From: Chryseobacterium shigense | Lineage (GTDB): Bacteria > Bacteroidota > Bacteroidia > Flavobacteriales > Weeksellaceae | Direction of reading: 5' to 3' | Assembly: GCF_014207845.1 (NCBI RefSeq) | Contig: NZ_JACHLC010000001.1 | Span: forward strand, 2,064,569 to 2,128,568 | Length of the DNA stretch: 64,000 bases | Notes under the pieces: generated by a model | The model's input: only the letters and a program-made list of their open reading frames with translations | The model's database searches: none | What the model was told of the DNA's origin: nothing | Shown here: in pieces, positions 33,633-42,168 of the stretch | Position numbering within the stretch: position 1 is the stretch's first letter | Layout: every line of letters begins with the position of its first letter | Made by a program: the position numbers and the translations under genes

Positions 33633-35027
33633 TTATTTATATCCTAAAATTTTCAAAATATCTTCAGGTTCCTGTTTTTCACGGAAAATTTCATACTGAA
33701 GCTCTCCGTTTTCATCTTTCTGGATCAGGACATGTCTTGGCTGCGGCATCAGGCAATGGTGAACTCCACCGTATCCTCCGATTGTTTCCTGATAGGCTCC
33801 TGTATGGAAAAATCCAATATACAGAGGTTTTGTATCACTGAAAACGGGCAGGTAGATGGCATTGGTATGCTGCTCAGAATTATAATAATCATCCGAATCA
33901 CAGGTTAATCCACCCAGGAAAACTCTTTCATAGGTATCTTCCCATCTATTCAGCGGAAGCATGATAAAATGTCTTGAGATAGCCCATGTATCAGGAAGTG
34001 TGGTCATGAATGAAGAATCAATCATATTCCATTTTTCTCTGTCGTTCTGGCGTTTCTGAGAAATGATTTTGTAAAGGTTGGCTCCGCTCTCTCCTACTGT
34101 AAAGCTTCCGAATTCCGTATAAATATTAGGTTCTTCCACTCCTTCCTCTTCGCAGAATTTCTTGATCTGGGAAACGATTTCTTCTACCATATACTGATAG
34201 TCGTATTCGAAATTTAAAGAAGTTTTGATAGGAAAACCTCCACCAATATTCAGAGAATCTACCTCTGGAGCAATTTTCTTCAAACGGGCGTATACGCGAA
34301 GACATTTGTACAATTCGTTCCAGTAATAGGCTGTATCTTTGATCCCTGTATTGATGAAGAAATGAAGCATTTTCAATCTTGCATTCGGGTGTTCTGCGAT
34401 TTTCTGGCTGTAATAAGGGATGATATCTTTGTATCCGATTCCTAATCTTGAGGTATAAAATTCGAATTTCGGTTCTTCTTCTGAAGCAATCCTGATCCCG
34501 ATATCGAAAGTGGTATCAATACTTTCTGTAAGCTTGTCCAATTCACGGTAGTTATCCAGAATCGGGGTAATATTTTCAAAACCGCTGTTGATCATTTCTG
34601 AAATTTTCACCAGATAATCATCAGTTTTGAACCCGTTACAGATCACTTCAATATTTTTATCTACTTTCCCTTTCTCATAAAGAGATTTTACAATATCCAT
34701 ATCATAGGCGGAAGAAGTTTCTATAGAAATATCATTCTTAAGAGCTTCTTCAAGCACAAAATTGAAATGACTGGATTTTGTACAGTAACAGTAGGTATAA
34801 TTCTTTTTATATCCGGTTTTCTCAAAAGCTTCCCTGAACCAGCTTTTCGCCTTCTGGATATTTTGAGAAATTCTTGGCAGGTAGCTGATTTTCAGTGGAG
34901 TGCCAAATTTTTCAACGACTTCCATTAAAGGAACATCGTGAAACAACAAATTGTTCTCAGAAACATTAAATTCCTCTGTAGGGAAATACAATGTCTGATC
35001 AATAAGTTCCGAGTACTTTATTTTCAT
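33633..35027 (-). CDS. speA: Biosynthetic arginine decarboxylase
   Basis: A 464-residue PLP-dependent fold III decarboxylase. The PLP lysine is Lys84 in YCTKSSHF, the phosphate-binding glycine-rich segment is NIGGGFPIKTS, and the active-site aspartate-cysteine region is LTCDSDDYYN. It decarboxylates arginine to agmatine, the substrate of the agmatinase encoded nearby, giving the arginine-agmatine-putrescine route. It is shorter than the 630-residue enterobacterial SpeA, as is usual in Bacteroidetes. The alternative, diaminopimelate or ornithine decarboxylase, is less likely given the neighbour. Confidence 0.88.
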   Translation of the reverse strand: MKIKYSELIDQTLYFPTEEFNVSENNLLFHDVPLMEVVEKFGTPLKISYLPRISQNIQKAKSWFREAFEKTGYKKNYTYCYCTKSSHFNFVLEEALKNDISIETSSAYDMDIVKSLYEKGKVDKNIEVICNGFKTDDYLVKISEMINSGFENITPILDNYRELDKLTESIDTTFDIGIRIASEEEPKFEFYTSRLGIGYKDIIPYYSQKIAEHPNARLKMLHFFINTGIKDTAYYWNELYKCLRVYARLKKIAPEVDSLNIGGGFPIKTSLNFEYDYQYMVEEIVSQIKKFCEEEGVEEPNIYTEFGSFTVGESGANLYKIISQKRQNDREKWNMIDSSFMTTLPDTWAISRHFIMLPLNRWEDTYERVFLGGLTCDSDDYYNSEQHTNAIYLPVFSDTKPLYIGFFHTGAYQETIGGYGGVHHCLMPQPRHVLIQKDENGELQYEIFREKQEPEDILKILGYK

Positions 35028-35137
35028 TTCTTGACAAGTGAATTACGAAATGCAAAATTGCTAAAAAAGTTTGGTTTTTAAGCGTTAAATTTATTATAAA
35101 TTTCAAAACAGAATCAAAGGAAAACAGCGGTGAATTA

Positions 35138-36013
35138 TTAATTTGTAAACTTATTAATATATTCTTCCCGCTTATTGTCTGAAATCCCCAACACCTGTTG
35201 AATATATGCATCTGTTGAGCCATATTTTTTATTGATTTCATCAAAAGCGGCATCAAGGTATGCTGTTTCTACCCAACTTAGTTTTTCAAGGACATTGACA
35301 TCCATTTTAGGGTATAAAAAATGTAAATTATTTGCCAGATTTAATCTTTTAAGGACAAGTTTTTTCCTGTAGTTATTGGATAAAAGATAATCATTATATA
35401 TTGTTTCTTTGTCAAATTTCAATATCGTTAAAATCAAGGCGGTTGTAATTCCTGTCCTGTCTTTTCCTGCGGTACAGTGATACAGAACCGGCTGGTCGGA
35501 TTCCAGGATATCCGTGATAATCTTTTTGATGATTTCCGGATTTTCCGTTACATATTCACGGTAGAAATCAATCATTCTTTTATCTGCATCAGAACCGTTC
35601 ACTTTTCCTTTCAGAACCAGTTTTTTGGCTTGAGTCAGCTGATCTCCTTCATCTTCAAATGCTGAATATTTTTTATAAGTAATATCACCCGGAAGCTGAT
35701 CAGGTTTAGCAGCTATTTCTTTTGAATTTCTAAGGTCAATTACTTCCTTTATCCCTAAGTTTTCAAATTCTCTGAACGATTTTTTCTTCAGCTTGTGAAG
35801 ATGTGCACTTCTGTAAAATTTCCCTTCTTTTAACGTTCTTCCTTCTGAGTTTTTAATGTTTTCTACTGCACGCAAATTGTGGATTTTTTTAATCTTAATT
35901 TGTTTTTCGTTTTTTGTTTTTCCGTATTCAGGGGTGGAGAAGTTTTGCGTTTTACAGGAGAAAATGCAGAATATTGAGAGGATTAGAAATGATATTTTGA
36001 TAAGGTTTTTCAT
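35138..36013 (-). CDS. Lipoprotein tyrosine-protein phosphatase
   Basis: A 291-residue protein with a lipoprotein signal peptide ending at Cys20 (FCIFSC). Residues 45-265 form a dual-specificity-like tyrosine phosphatase domain whose P-loop is HCTAGKDRTG with nucleophile Cys180 and Arg186. The NLRAVENIKNSEGRTLKEG start and the YRSAHLHKL motif are typical of the Y_phosphatase3/DUF-type bacterial enzymes, which can also act on phosphoinositides. Lipid anchoring puts the active site in the periplasm or at the surface. The upstream gap carries repeats. Confidence 0.92.
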   Translation of the reverse strand: MKNLIKISFLILSIFCIFSCKTQNFSTPEYGKTKNEKQIKIKKIHNLRAVENIKNSEGRTLKEGKFYRSAHLHKLKKKSFREFENLGIKEVIDLRNSKEIAAKPDQLPGDITYKKYSAFEDEGDQLTQAKKLVLKGKVNGSDADKRMIDFYREYVTENPEIIKKIITDILESDQPVLYHCTAGKDRTGITTALILTILKFDKETIYNDYLLSNNYRKKLVLKRLNLANNLHFLYPKMDVNVLEKLSWVETAYLDAAFDEINKKYGSTDAYIQQVLGISDNKREEYINKFTN

Positions 36014-36020
36014 TTATTTA

Positions 36021-36060
36021 CCACGGATTTCACGGATTTTCACAGATGTTTGCGTTATTT
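36021..36060 (+). repeat. Intergenic repeat B, copy 1
   Basis: CCACGGATTTCACGGATTTT followed by CACAGATGTTTGCGTTATTT. It is closely similar to 37584-37620 and more distantly to 56858-56900. It directly precedes repeat A copy 2. Confidence 0.65.
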
Positions 36061-36065
36061 TTTAT

Positions 36066-36130
36066 TTAGGCTAAAGCCAATTGGATTGATCTATTTTTTA
36101 AATGGGCTAAAGCCCATTCCTATTGAATAT
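36066..36130. repeat. Intergenic palindromic repeat A, copy 2
   Basis: GGCTAAAGCC (36069-36078) and ATGGGCTAAAGCCCAT (36102-36117) flank a 23-base AT-rich spacer, then TCCTATTGAATAT. The outer base pairs differ from copy 1 (AT..AT versus AC..GT) but still pair, which is what one expects when a hairpin is maintained. Confidence 0.75.
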
Positions 36131-36198
36131 TTTAAGTTGATTATGATCGAAAAAATTGTGCTTATTTGTGAAAGGATTAGTGTTATTTGTGTTTAAAT

Positions 36199-36828
36199 CT
36201 ACAAATATTTCTTTCCTACAAAAATCAGCAGATCTCCTTTTTCATATTCGATTGAAACCTCATCATCAACGGCAAAATTCCTTGTTCCGATTTCTGTAGT
36301 AATACTCAGTTTGTCATTGGTTAAAGGCCAGTTTAGTCCTTTTGTTGTAATATTTTCAACAGAAGGAAAGGGATACAGCGAAACCATTCTGTCTTTTATT
36401 CCTTGTATGCTAAAGTTTTTCGGAATAAAATAATATTCTGAAAATTCATCATAAAATTTAATATCCATCCGGTCTTTAAAACGAAATGCAACAGTAAGGT
36501 TTCCCAGAAAATGATCCTGCTCGCCACCGCTTCCACCAAAAACATCAACTGTATTAAAGCCTCTCTCTGCAATAATATCCAGCGCTTTATGAAAATCTGT
36601 TTTTTCCTGATCCGGAGTATGAATAAATTTTTCGTGGTAAATATTTTCATCTGCTCCTGAATGGGAATCGAAATCACCGGAAATAAAATCCAGTTTATCC
36701 AAGGGAAAGCCCATACTCTTCAGATAATGAAAAGCACCGTCCGTACAGGCAATAAGCTCATAATTACCATAATCCGGAAGTTTTTTTGGAGGATCTCCAT
36801 TGATAAAAAGCAGCACTTTATCTTTCAT
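36199..36828 (-). CDS. Thiamine pyrophosphokinase
   Basis: A 209-residue enzyme that makes thiamine diphosphate from thiamine and ATP. Signatures are LIACTDGAFHYL, the metal-binding SGDFDSHS, the HTPDQEKTDFHKAL segment with the catalytic aspartate pair, and the FGGSGGEQDHFLGNL motif. I use the ATG giving MKDKVLLFINGD rather than one 60 bases upstream, because the longer frame would run well into the adenosyltransferase gene; the chosen start overlaps that gene's end by 11 bases, consistent with translational coupling. Confidence 0.92.
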   Translation of the reverse strand: MKDKVLLFINGDPPKKLPDYGNYELIACTDGAFHYLKSMGFPLDKLDFISGDFDSHSGADENIYHEKFIHTPDQEKTDFHKALDIIAERGFNTVDVFGGSGGEQDHFLGNLTVAFRFKDRMDIKFYDEFSEYYFIPKNFSIQGIKDRMVSLYPFPSVENITTKGLNWPLTNDKLSITTEIGTRNFAVDDEVSIEYEKGDLLIFVGKKYL

Positions 36829-37387
36829 TCGGGTTCCAATATTCTTCCGGTTCGTTATTGATTTTTGAAATATATCTTGCCAGAACAAAAAGATAATCCG
36901 AAAGCCTGTTCAGGTATTTGATGAGCTCCGGGCGCACTTCTTCAGATTCGTTCAGAAAAACAAGGGAACGTTCTGCCCTTCTGCAGATGGTTCTTGCAGC
37001 ATGTAAAAATGTGGCTGATTTTCCACCACCGGGAAGAATAAAGTACTGAAGCGGCTCCAGCTTTTCTTCAAATGCATCCATCCAGTTTTCCAGTTCTTCG
37101 ATTTCTGTATCTGAAATGATTAATGGAAGACGTGATTTTCCATTGGCTAACATTAGCTTATCAACAGGTGTTGCTGCTTCCGATCCTACTGTAAAGAGAT
37201 CAAACTGAATTTTCTTCAGCTGTTTTAAAACTTCTTCATCTTCAATATGACTTTTGGAAATACCAATGAATGAATTAAGCTCATCTATATTTCCGTAGCT
37301 GTCTACCCTTGCACTGGCTTTGGAAACTCTTGTTCCGCCATATAAAGCGGTCTGTCCTTTATCTCCTGTTTTCGTGTAAATTTTCAT
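36818..37387 (-). CDS. Cob(I)alamin adenosyltransferase (PduO/ATR type)
   Basis: A 189-residue enzyme that transfers the adenosyl group of ATP to cob(I)alamin to form coenzyme B12. The ATP-binding N-terminus YTKTGDKGQTALYGGTRVSK and the SYGNIDELNSFIG segment are diagnostic, as are ARTICRRAERSLV and the C-terminal LNRLSDYLFVLARYI motif. It is the first gene of a two-gene unit with thiamine pyrophosphokinase. No other B12 gene is nearby, suggesting B12 salvage for enzymes elsewhere. Confidence 0.95.
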   Translation of the reverse strand: MKIYTKTGDKGQTALYGGTRVSKASARVDSYGNIDELNSFIGISKSHIEDEEVLKQLKKIQFDLFTVGSEAATPVDKLMLANGKSRLPLIISDTEIEELENWMDAFEEKLEPLQYFILPGGGKSATFLHAARTICRRAERSLVFLNESEEVRPELIKYLNRLSDYLFVLARYISKINNEPEEYWNPNER

Positions 37388-37473
37388 ACTACTAAAATAC
37401 TTTATTAAAATTATGCGGACAAATGTTTTGCCTGCAGGATCTGAATGAATACATGAATATTTATTTCAGTTAA

Positions 37474-37556
37474 AATCCTTTGACTGTGCTCAGAATGACA
37501 ATGTATAATAAATCAGGTGGTATTAGAGCTGTCATCCTGAGCGCAGTCGAAGGATT
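37474..37556. repeat. Imperfect inverted repeat (repeat C) with 27-base arms
   Basis: The left arm 37474-37500 begins AATCCTTTGACTGTGC and the right arm 37530-37556 reads TGTCATCCTGAGCGCAGTCG and on; the two are complementary except for three or four positions. The loop is 29 bases. The right-arm sequence is a type I have seen scattered between genes in many Bacteroidetes genomes. Confidence 0.8.
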
Positions 37557-37583
37557 CTTATATTTGATATCCAGTAATTTTAT

Positions 37584-37620
37584 TTCCGCAGATTTCACGG
37601 ATTTGCACAGATGATTTTGT
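37584..37620 (+). repeat. Intergenic repeat B, copy 2
   Basis: TTCCGCAGATTTCACGGATT followed by TGCACAGATGATTTTGT. It matches copy 1 at most positions and is likewise followed by a repeat A element 10 bases later. Confidence 0.65.
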
Positions 37621-37630
37621 TATAAGCTTG

Positions 37631-37660
37631 TTTTGGCTAAAGCCTAAACCTATTGAATAT
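37631..37660. repeat. Intergenic palindromic repeat A, shortened copy 3
   Basis: TTTTGGCTAAAGCC is followed directly by TAAACCTATTGAATATA. Compared with copies 1 and 2 the second hairpin and spacer are missing, as if recombination between the two GGCTAAAGCC sequences removed one of them. The 322-base gap 37388-37709 holds this, repeats B and C, and no gene. Confidence 0.65.
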
Positions 37661-37675
37661 ATCAGGTTTTAGAAT

Positions 37676-37702
37676 AAAAAATGACCGGATCAATCCGGCC
37701 AC
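37676..37702 (-). terminator. Terminator of the lipoprotein gene
   Basis: On the minus strand GGCCGGA and TCCGGTC pair around TTGA, followed by a T6 run. Confidence 0.75.
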
Positions 37703-37709
37703 TCACAAA

Positions 37710-38294
37710 TTATTTATTTACCTCTACATACTGTATGACGGTCTGGTTTTTGGGGTTATAGATTATTGTACTGGTATTGGGAAACCTTTTCAGTTTATAA
37801 TATTCTATATTCTTATCGTTTTTAATATCTTCCAGAAAACTGGTGTCAAAAGTATTTTCCGGAAGAAATTTTGAAACAAAACTTATTTTATCGATAATGC
37901 TTTGTCCGTCTATTTTACGGGCTGTTTTATCTGATTTGTTTTCGTCTGATGAAGGTTGTTTTTCAAGAAAAGGAAGGAGTATCGAAATATCTGATTTATA
38001 TTTAAAAATATAACCCTCGGAACCATTTGGAAATTTGAATTTCTTTCCGCTTTCTTCTGAAATTACAGACTTTCCTCCATCGGGAAATACCTGGTTAAAT
38101 TTTACGTCCTGCGAATTGGTTAAAGAATTAATTGATTCACTGACTGTTTTCTTAACAGTTTCTTCAACTGCCTGCTGGGCTTTCTGCTGTACGGTTTCAG
38201 TCGTTTTCTGAACGGTCTGGTCTATTTTTTCTTCGATTTTATTACATGATAGTAATAAAAGTGCAGAAACAACAGGTAAAATATACTTCTTCAT
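37710..38294 (-). CDS. Coiled-coil lipoprotein of unknown function
   Basis: A 194-residue lipoprotein: a signal peptide with lipobox LLLSC (Cys17), then a highly helical, glutamine- and threonine-rich coiled coil (residues 20-60; KIDQTVQKTTETVQQKAQQA), then a globular C-terminal part with FPDGGKSVISEESGKKFKFP and TIIYNPKNQTVIQYVEV. I do not recognise the family. The coiled coil suggests oligomerisation or a tether in the periplasm. It is monocistronic. Confidence 0.72.
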   Translation of the reverse strand: MKKYILPVVSALLLLSCNKIEEKIDQTVQKTTETVQQKAQQAVEETVKKTVSESINSLTNSQDVKFNQVFPDGGKSVISEESGKKFKFPNGSEGYIFKYKSDISILLPFLEKQPSSDENKSDKTARKIDGQSIIDKISFVSKFLPENTFDTSFLEDIKNDKNIEYYKLKRFPNTSTIIYNPKNQTVIQYVEVNK

Positions 38295-38436
38295 TTTAAA
38301 ATTCTAATGGATTACTATTTTTTTATCCATACACTTTTCTTTTAACGGAAAACAGGTAGAGATATTACAGTAAAGAAATAAAATATTTTTTTAATCTCAA
38401 AAATACTGCTGACAAACTGTTGTCATAACCCTGTCA

Positions 38437-38444
38437 TACCTTTG
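38437..38444 (+). promoter_or_regulatory. -7 box of the DinB gene with a direct repeat upstream
   Basis: TACCTTTG matches TAnnTTTG 31 bases before the ATG. TGTCATA occurs at 38421-38427 and again at 38433-38439, a 12-base-spaced direct repeat overlapping the promoter. A TTG at 38420-38422 is only 14 bases upstream, shorter than usual. Confidence 0.45.
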
Positions 38445-38475
38445 TATCAACAATAACAAAATAAACAATACAATT

Positions 38476-38967
38476 ATGACAACTACAGCAACAGCCACCA
38501 AACAGTTCATGACATCCGATCAATTATTAGAGCACTGGCAGGGACACAGAAACCTGACCAGAAGAGTAATAGAAGCTTTTCCTGAAAAAGATTTATTTGA
38601 ATTTTCCGTAGGCGGCATGAGACCTTTCGCAAAGCTGGCGATAGAGCTTATCAGCATTGGCGGACCTGCTTTAAAAGGAATTATTGATCAGAATATGGAA
38701 GCTTACAACGAGGAAGGGTTCAACCCAACAACGAAAGAAGATCTTCTTAAAAAATGGGACGAAGAAACGGAAGTAATCAACCGTTATTTCAGCCAGATTT
38801 CTGAGGAACGCTTCCAGGAAACTTTTAATTTGTTCGGACAATATGAATTCCCGGTATACCAGAATATTCTTTATTTCGTAGATAATGAAATTCACCACCG
38901 CGGACAGGGATATACGTATCTGAGAGCATTAGGAATTGAGCCTCCTTTCTTCTGGGAAAGATTCTAG
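38476..38967 (+). CDS. DinB-family protein
   Basis: A 163-residue four-helix-bundle protein of the DinB/YfiT superfamily, which includes thiol-transferase-like metalloenzymes and stress-induced proteins. Helix 1 holds HWQGHRNLTRRVIEAFP, and the C-terminal helix holds NEIHHRGQGYTYLRALG, whose histidines are the usual metal ligands. The biochemical role is not known for most members. The convergent gene downstream is a WYL-type regulator, a frequent neighbour of DinB genes. The gap after it (38968-39245) holds no coding potential I can defend. Confidence 0.88.
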   Translation: MTTTATATKQFMTSDQLLEHWQGHRNLTRRVIEAFPEKDLFEFSVGGMRPFAKLAIELISIGGPALKGIIDQNMEAYNEEGFNPTTKEDLLKKWDEETEVINRYFSQISEERFQETFNLFGQYEFPVYQNILYFVDNEIHHRGQGYTYLRALGIEPPFFWERF

Positions 38968-39219
38968 AGAGATAAAATGACGGAACTGCAAAAGGCAAAG
39001 AAAGCAGGTTGCGGTTGAATTGCTTATAAACGATGCTTTTTATGGATACTTTCAATAGAAATCATTCCATTCAATTTAGACACGACTCATATAAAAGGTA
39101 TCTGCTCAGCAATTTATGACTGCAGCATTCCACTGTTCGGATGTGCTTTAAGCTTTTTCGTCATTCTGTTTTTTGTTTCTACACAAAAAGCCATTCTTCA
39201 GTTAAATTAATATTGCCTA

Positions 39220-39247
39220 AACCTCAACAGATTTTTGTTGGGGTTTT
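39220..39247 (+). terminator. Terminator between DinB and the WYL regulator
   Basis: ACCTCAACA pairs with GTTGGGGTT-like sequence across GATTTTT (one G:T pair) and ends in T4, overlapping the stop codon of the convergent gene. Confidence 0.5.
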
Positions 39248-40199
39248 ATTGGTGCTTACCTGAGATTCTGCTGACAATATCATTCAGCTTCAGTCTGAGG
39301 CTTTCAGGTTCCAAAATGGCTGCATAATCCGCAAAAGTGATCAGCCAGCGAGGGAAACCTTCCTCAATCCATTCTGTTTCAAAGATCATTTCAATTCCAT
39401 TTTCTGTCTCCATTTCTTCAATAAATCCGTAATATTTCCTGGAATTAACAATATGTCCGATTATTTTTTTATCAACCAAAAGTCTGACTTTGGTTTTCTC
39501 TCCGTCTGAATACCTTCTGTAATCATTGATCTGCCCGTATTCCTGGGAAAAAGGGTTCTGAGTTTTTAAAATCTGCAGAATTCTGTCAACCCGAAACTGT
39601 CTGAAATCTTTTCGCATTGTACAGAAAGCCATGATATACCAGTAATTGAACTCAAAGAAAATACCTACGGCTTCGATAGTTCTGTTGGTAACCCTGGAAT
39701 CAACGGTTTTGTATTCAATAATCAGCTGTGTTTTGTCTGCAATACTTTCCAGGATGGTTGGAATTACATTTTTGATACTATCATTGGTCTGTGGATAATG
39801 ATTATAAACATCAATCTGTTTTTCAATATTCTGAATCAGGTTCTTATCTGAATTCCGAAGCACTGAACGTACTTTTTCCATTGCAATCTGATAATGGCTT
39901 CCGAGACTTTGATGTGAGAATTTCTGCATCAGTTTTTCGGCAGTGATAAAACTGAGGACCTCTTCTTTGGTAAACATAATGGGCGGAAGCTTATAACCAT
40001 CCATCAGGGAATATCCGTTTCCGGCCTCGCCTATGATGGGAATTCCTGCATTTTCCAATGTTTTCACATCACGATAAATCGTACGGATACTGACATCAAA
40101 TTTGGCAGCAAGATCCTGTGCCCTTACCGTCGGCTTTGACTGTAATTGTGTGAGAATAGCGGTTACCCGGTCTATTTTTTTAAGATAGTGGTCGTTCAT
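39246..40199 (-). CDS. YafY-family transcriptional regulator (HTH plus WYL)
   Basis: A 317-residue regulator. Residues 8-65 are a winged helix-turn-helix of the DeoR/HTH_11 kind (RAQDLAAKFDVSIRTIYRDV) followed by GYSLMDGYKLPPIMF. Residues 140-310 contain a WYL domain (FNYWYIMAFCTMRKDFRQFR) that senses a ligand, often nucleic acid or a nucleotide, plus a WCX-like C-terminal extension. Its likely targets include itself or the neighbouring DinB gene, but no operator is proven. Confidence 0.9.
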   Translation of the reverse strand: MNDHYLKKIDRVTAILTQLQSKPTVRAQDLAAKFDVSIRTIYRDVKTLENAGIPIIGEAGNGYSLMDGYKLPPIMFTKEEVLSFITAEKLMQKFSHQSLGSHYQIAMEKVRSVLRNSDKNLIQNIEKQIDVYNHYPQTNDSIKNVIPTILESIADKTQLIIEYKTVDSRVTNRTIEAVGIFFEFNYWYIMAFCTMRKDFRQFRVDRILQILKTQNPFSQEYGQINDYRRYSDGEKTKVRLLVDKKIIGHIVNSRKYYGFIEEMETENGIEMIFETEWIEEGFPRWLITFADYAAILEPESLRLKLNDIVSRISGKHQ

Positions 40200-40269
40200 A
40201 TTGATCTACAAATCTATCAATCTTTTTTGGTGTTCGGGTATAAATTTTACTGCTTTTATTATATTATTC

Positions 40270-40297
40270 TCCCGCAGATTGAACGGATTTTTAATTA
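40270..40297 (+). repeat. Degenerate copy of repeat B
   Basis: CCCGCAGATTGAACGGATTT and a short following A/T stretch keep the CGCAGATT..ACGGATTT core of repeat B but have lost the CACAGATG end. Confidence 0.4.
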
Positions 40298-42103
40298 GTT
40301 ATCCTTAAAGGTGCTTACCAGCTTATCCAGATTTAAGCTTCTTGCTGAAGCATCGAAAATTTCACGGTAGGTTCCGTTTAGCTGAACCAGTTCATCATGA
40401 GTTCCGCTTTCTACTACTCTTCCTTTTTTCATCACGTAAATGGTATCAGAATCCAGGATCTGTGATAGTGAATGGGAAATAATAACTACAGTACGGCCTT
40501 CTTTAATGGCATCCAAAGAATTTTTGATCTGCTCTGTAGCAATAGCATCGAGGCTGGCAGTTGGTTCATCCAGGAAAATAATGGGCGGGTTTTTCAGGAA
40601 TAGTCTGGCAATGGCAATTCTCTGCTGCTGTCCTCCTGAAAGTTGTGTTGCATCGTGCTGGTAGCCGTCCGGAAGATCCAGAATCTGGTCATGCAGATAA
40701 GCTTTTCTTGAAGCTTCCTGAATTTCTTCAAAAGTGGCATTCATGTTTCCATAGCGGATGTTATCTTCTATGCTTCCCTGGAAAATATGGTTTTTCTGCA
40801 GTACCAGGCCAAGATCGTCTCTCAGGAAGGTATTATCATAATCATTTAAATTGACTCCATCCAGAAGGATTTCCCCTGAGTCCGGAAGATAAAATTTGCA
40901 TAAAAGGTTAATAACTGTTGATTTTCCTGCTCCGCTCAGTCCTACCAGTGCCGTAGTTTTTCCGTTCTCTATTTTCATGGAAACATCATGCAGTGCCTGT
41001 GTTCCGTTTGGATAGCTGAAATCTACATTTTTCAATTCAAAATTTCCTTTGATCTCCTTTTCCACGAAAGTTCCATTCGGTTCTGTTTCGTCATCTGCAT
41101 TAAGAATCTCGAAGTAGCCTTCAGCGTAAATCATAGCATCGTTCATATCATCATAAATCCTATGCAGCTGACGAATAGGTGCTGAAATATTGTTGAACAG
41201 CATAATATGAAGCATGATTGCACCAATAGTCATCTGCTGGTCAAGAACGAGATAAACTGTCAAAAGAATGATTAAAACCACTCCAAACTGTTCAATAAAA
41301 GTTTTCAGGCCATCATAAATAAAGTTGGTTTTCCTGGTGAACATCTGGCTTTCCATCAGCTCCATTTGTAGATCATACTGTTTTTTGCCTTCGAATTTTT
41401 CCCGCACAAAACTTTTAATCACCATAATGGAATTGATCAGGTTCAAAAGTCCTGAAGTTTTTCTTTCTCTCTGATTTCTGAGCTGGCGGCGTACTCCTCC
41501 CAGCTTTTTTGCCTGCAATGAACTTATATAGAAATAAATAGGTACAATGATCGTAGAAACCATTCCCACATATACATTCTGCATATACATGATGATCAGA
41601 GCGATGATAGCGTTGGAAAAAAGCGGAAGAATATCAATGAAAAAATTCTGTACCAGTCTTGTTAAACTTTCAATTCCACGGTCTATTCTAATCTGTAGTT
41701 TACCGGATTCATGATTTTCATCGTTGAAATAGGCTACCCTATACATCAGTATTTTGTCGATAGCCGACTGTGCCAGAACAGAGCTTACATTGATCCTTAT
41801 TTTTTCACCATAAAATTTCTGTCCGAAGTTGATGAAAATATTCAGCAACTCTTTTCCCAATAAAATAATGGAAATCACGATCAGGATATGAACACCTTCG
41901 GACATGGGATGCGGAAGGTGGGTAAGTTTTGTTACCTCATCTACCGTATATTTTAAAACAATAGGGTTTACCTGCGCCGCAAGGGCTCCTAAAAAGGTCA
42001 GAAAGAGCGTCCCATAGATCATTAAACGGTAAGGTTTGATGAATGGAACAAGCTGTTTATAAATCCCGAATAAAGTGACGGTTCTGTTGAAAGGTTTTGC
42101 CAT
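40295..42103 (-). CDS. ABC exporter half-transporter (permease fused to ATPase)
   Basis: A 602-residue type IV (MsbA-like) exporter. Residues 20-330 hold six transmembrane helices; residues 345-590 hold the ATPase with Walker A GLSGAGKSTVINLL, signature LSGGQQQRIAIARL, Walker B IIFLDEPTASLD and the switch histidine in VVIISHSLSQI. It forms a dimer that exports lipids, drugs or peptides. It is the last of three minus-strand genes after lptB, but a 65-base gap leaves co-transcription uncertain. Confidence 0.93.
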   Translation of the reverse strand: MAKPFNRTVTLFGIYKQLVPFIKPYRLMIYGTLFLTFLGALAAQVNPIVLKYTVDEVTKLTHLPHPMSEGVHILIVISIILLGKELLNIFINFGQKFYGEKIRINVSSVLAQSAIDKILMYRVAYFNDENHESGKLQIRIDRGIESLTRLVQNFFIDILPLFSNAIIALIIMYMQNVYVGMVSTIIVPIYFYISSLQAKKLGGVRRQLRNQRERKTSGLLNLINSIMVIKSFVREKFEGKKQYDLQMELMESQMFTRKTNFIYDGLKTFIEQFGVVLIILLTVYLVLDQQMTIGAIMLHIMLFNNISAPIRQLHRIYDDMNDAMIYAEGYFEILNADDETEPNGTFVEKEIKGNFELKNVDFSYPNGTQALHDVSMKIENGKTTALVGLSGAGKSTVINLLCKFYLPDSGEILLDGVNLNDYDNTFLRDDLGLVLQKNHIFQGSIEDNIRYGNMNATFEEIQEASRKAYLHDQILDLPDGYQHDATQLSGGQQQRIAIARLFLKNPPIIFLDEPTASLDAIATEQIKNSLDAIKEGRTVVIISHSLSQILDSDTIYVMKKGRVVESGTHDELVQLNGTYREIFDASARSLNLDKLVSTFKDN

Positions 42104-42168
42104 GAATTTTATTTAGCAAAAACTATACTGTTCTATTAATAAGTCTTGAGAATTATCTGGTTATAAGT

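Noticed and set aside
38968..39245. Possible short peptides (13 and 28 codons) after the DinB gene
   Set aside because: They lack ribosome-binding sites, hydrophobic or motif patterns, and any coupling to neighbours.
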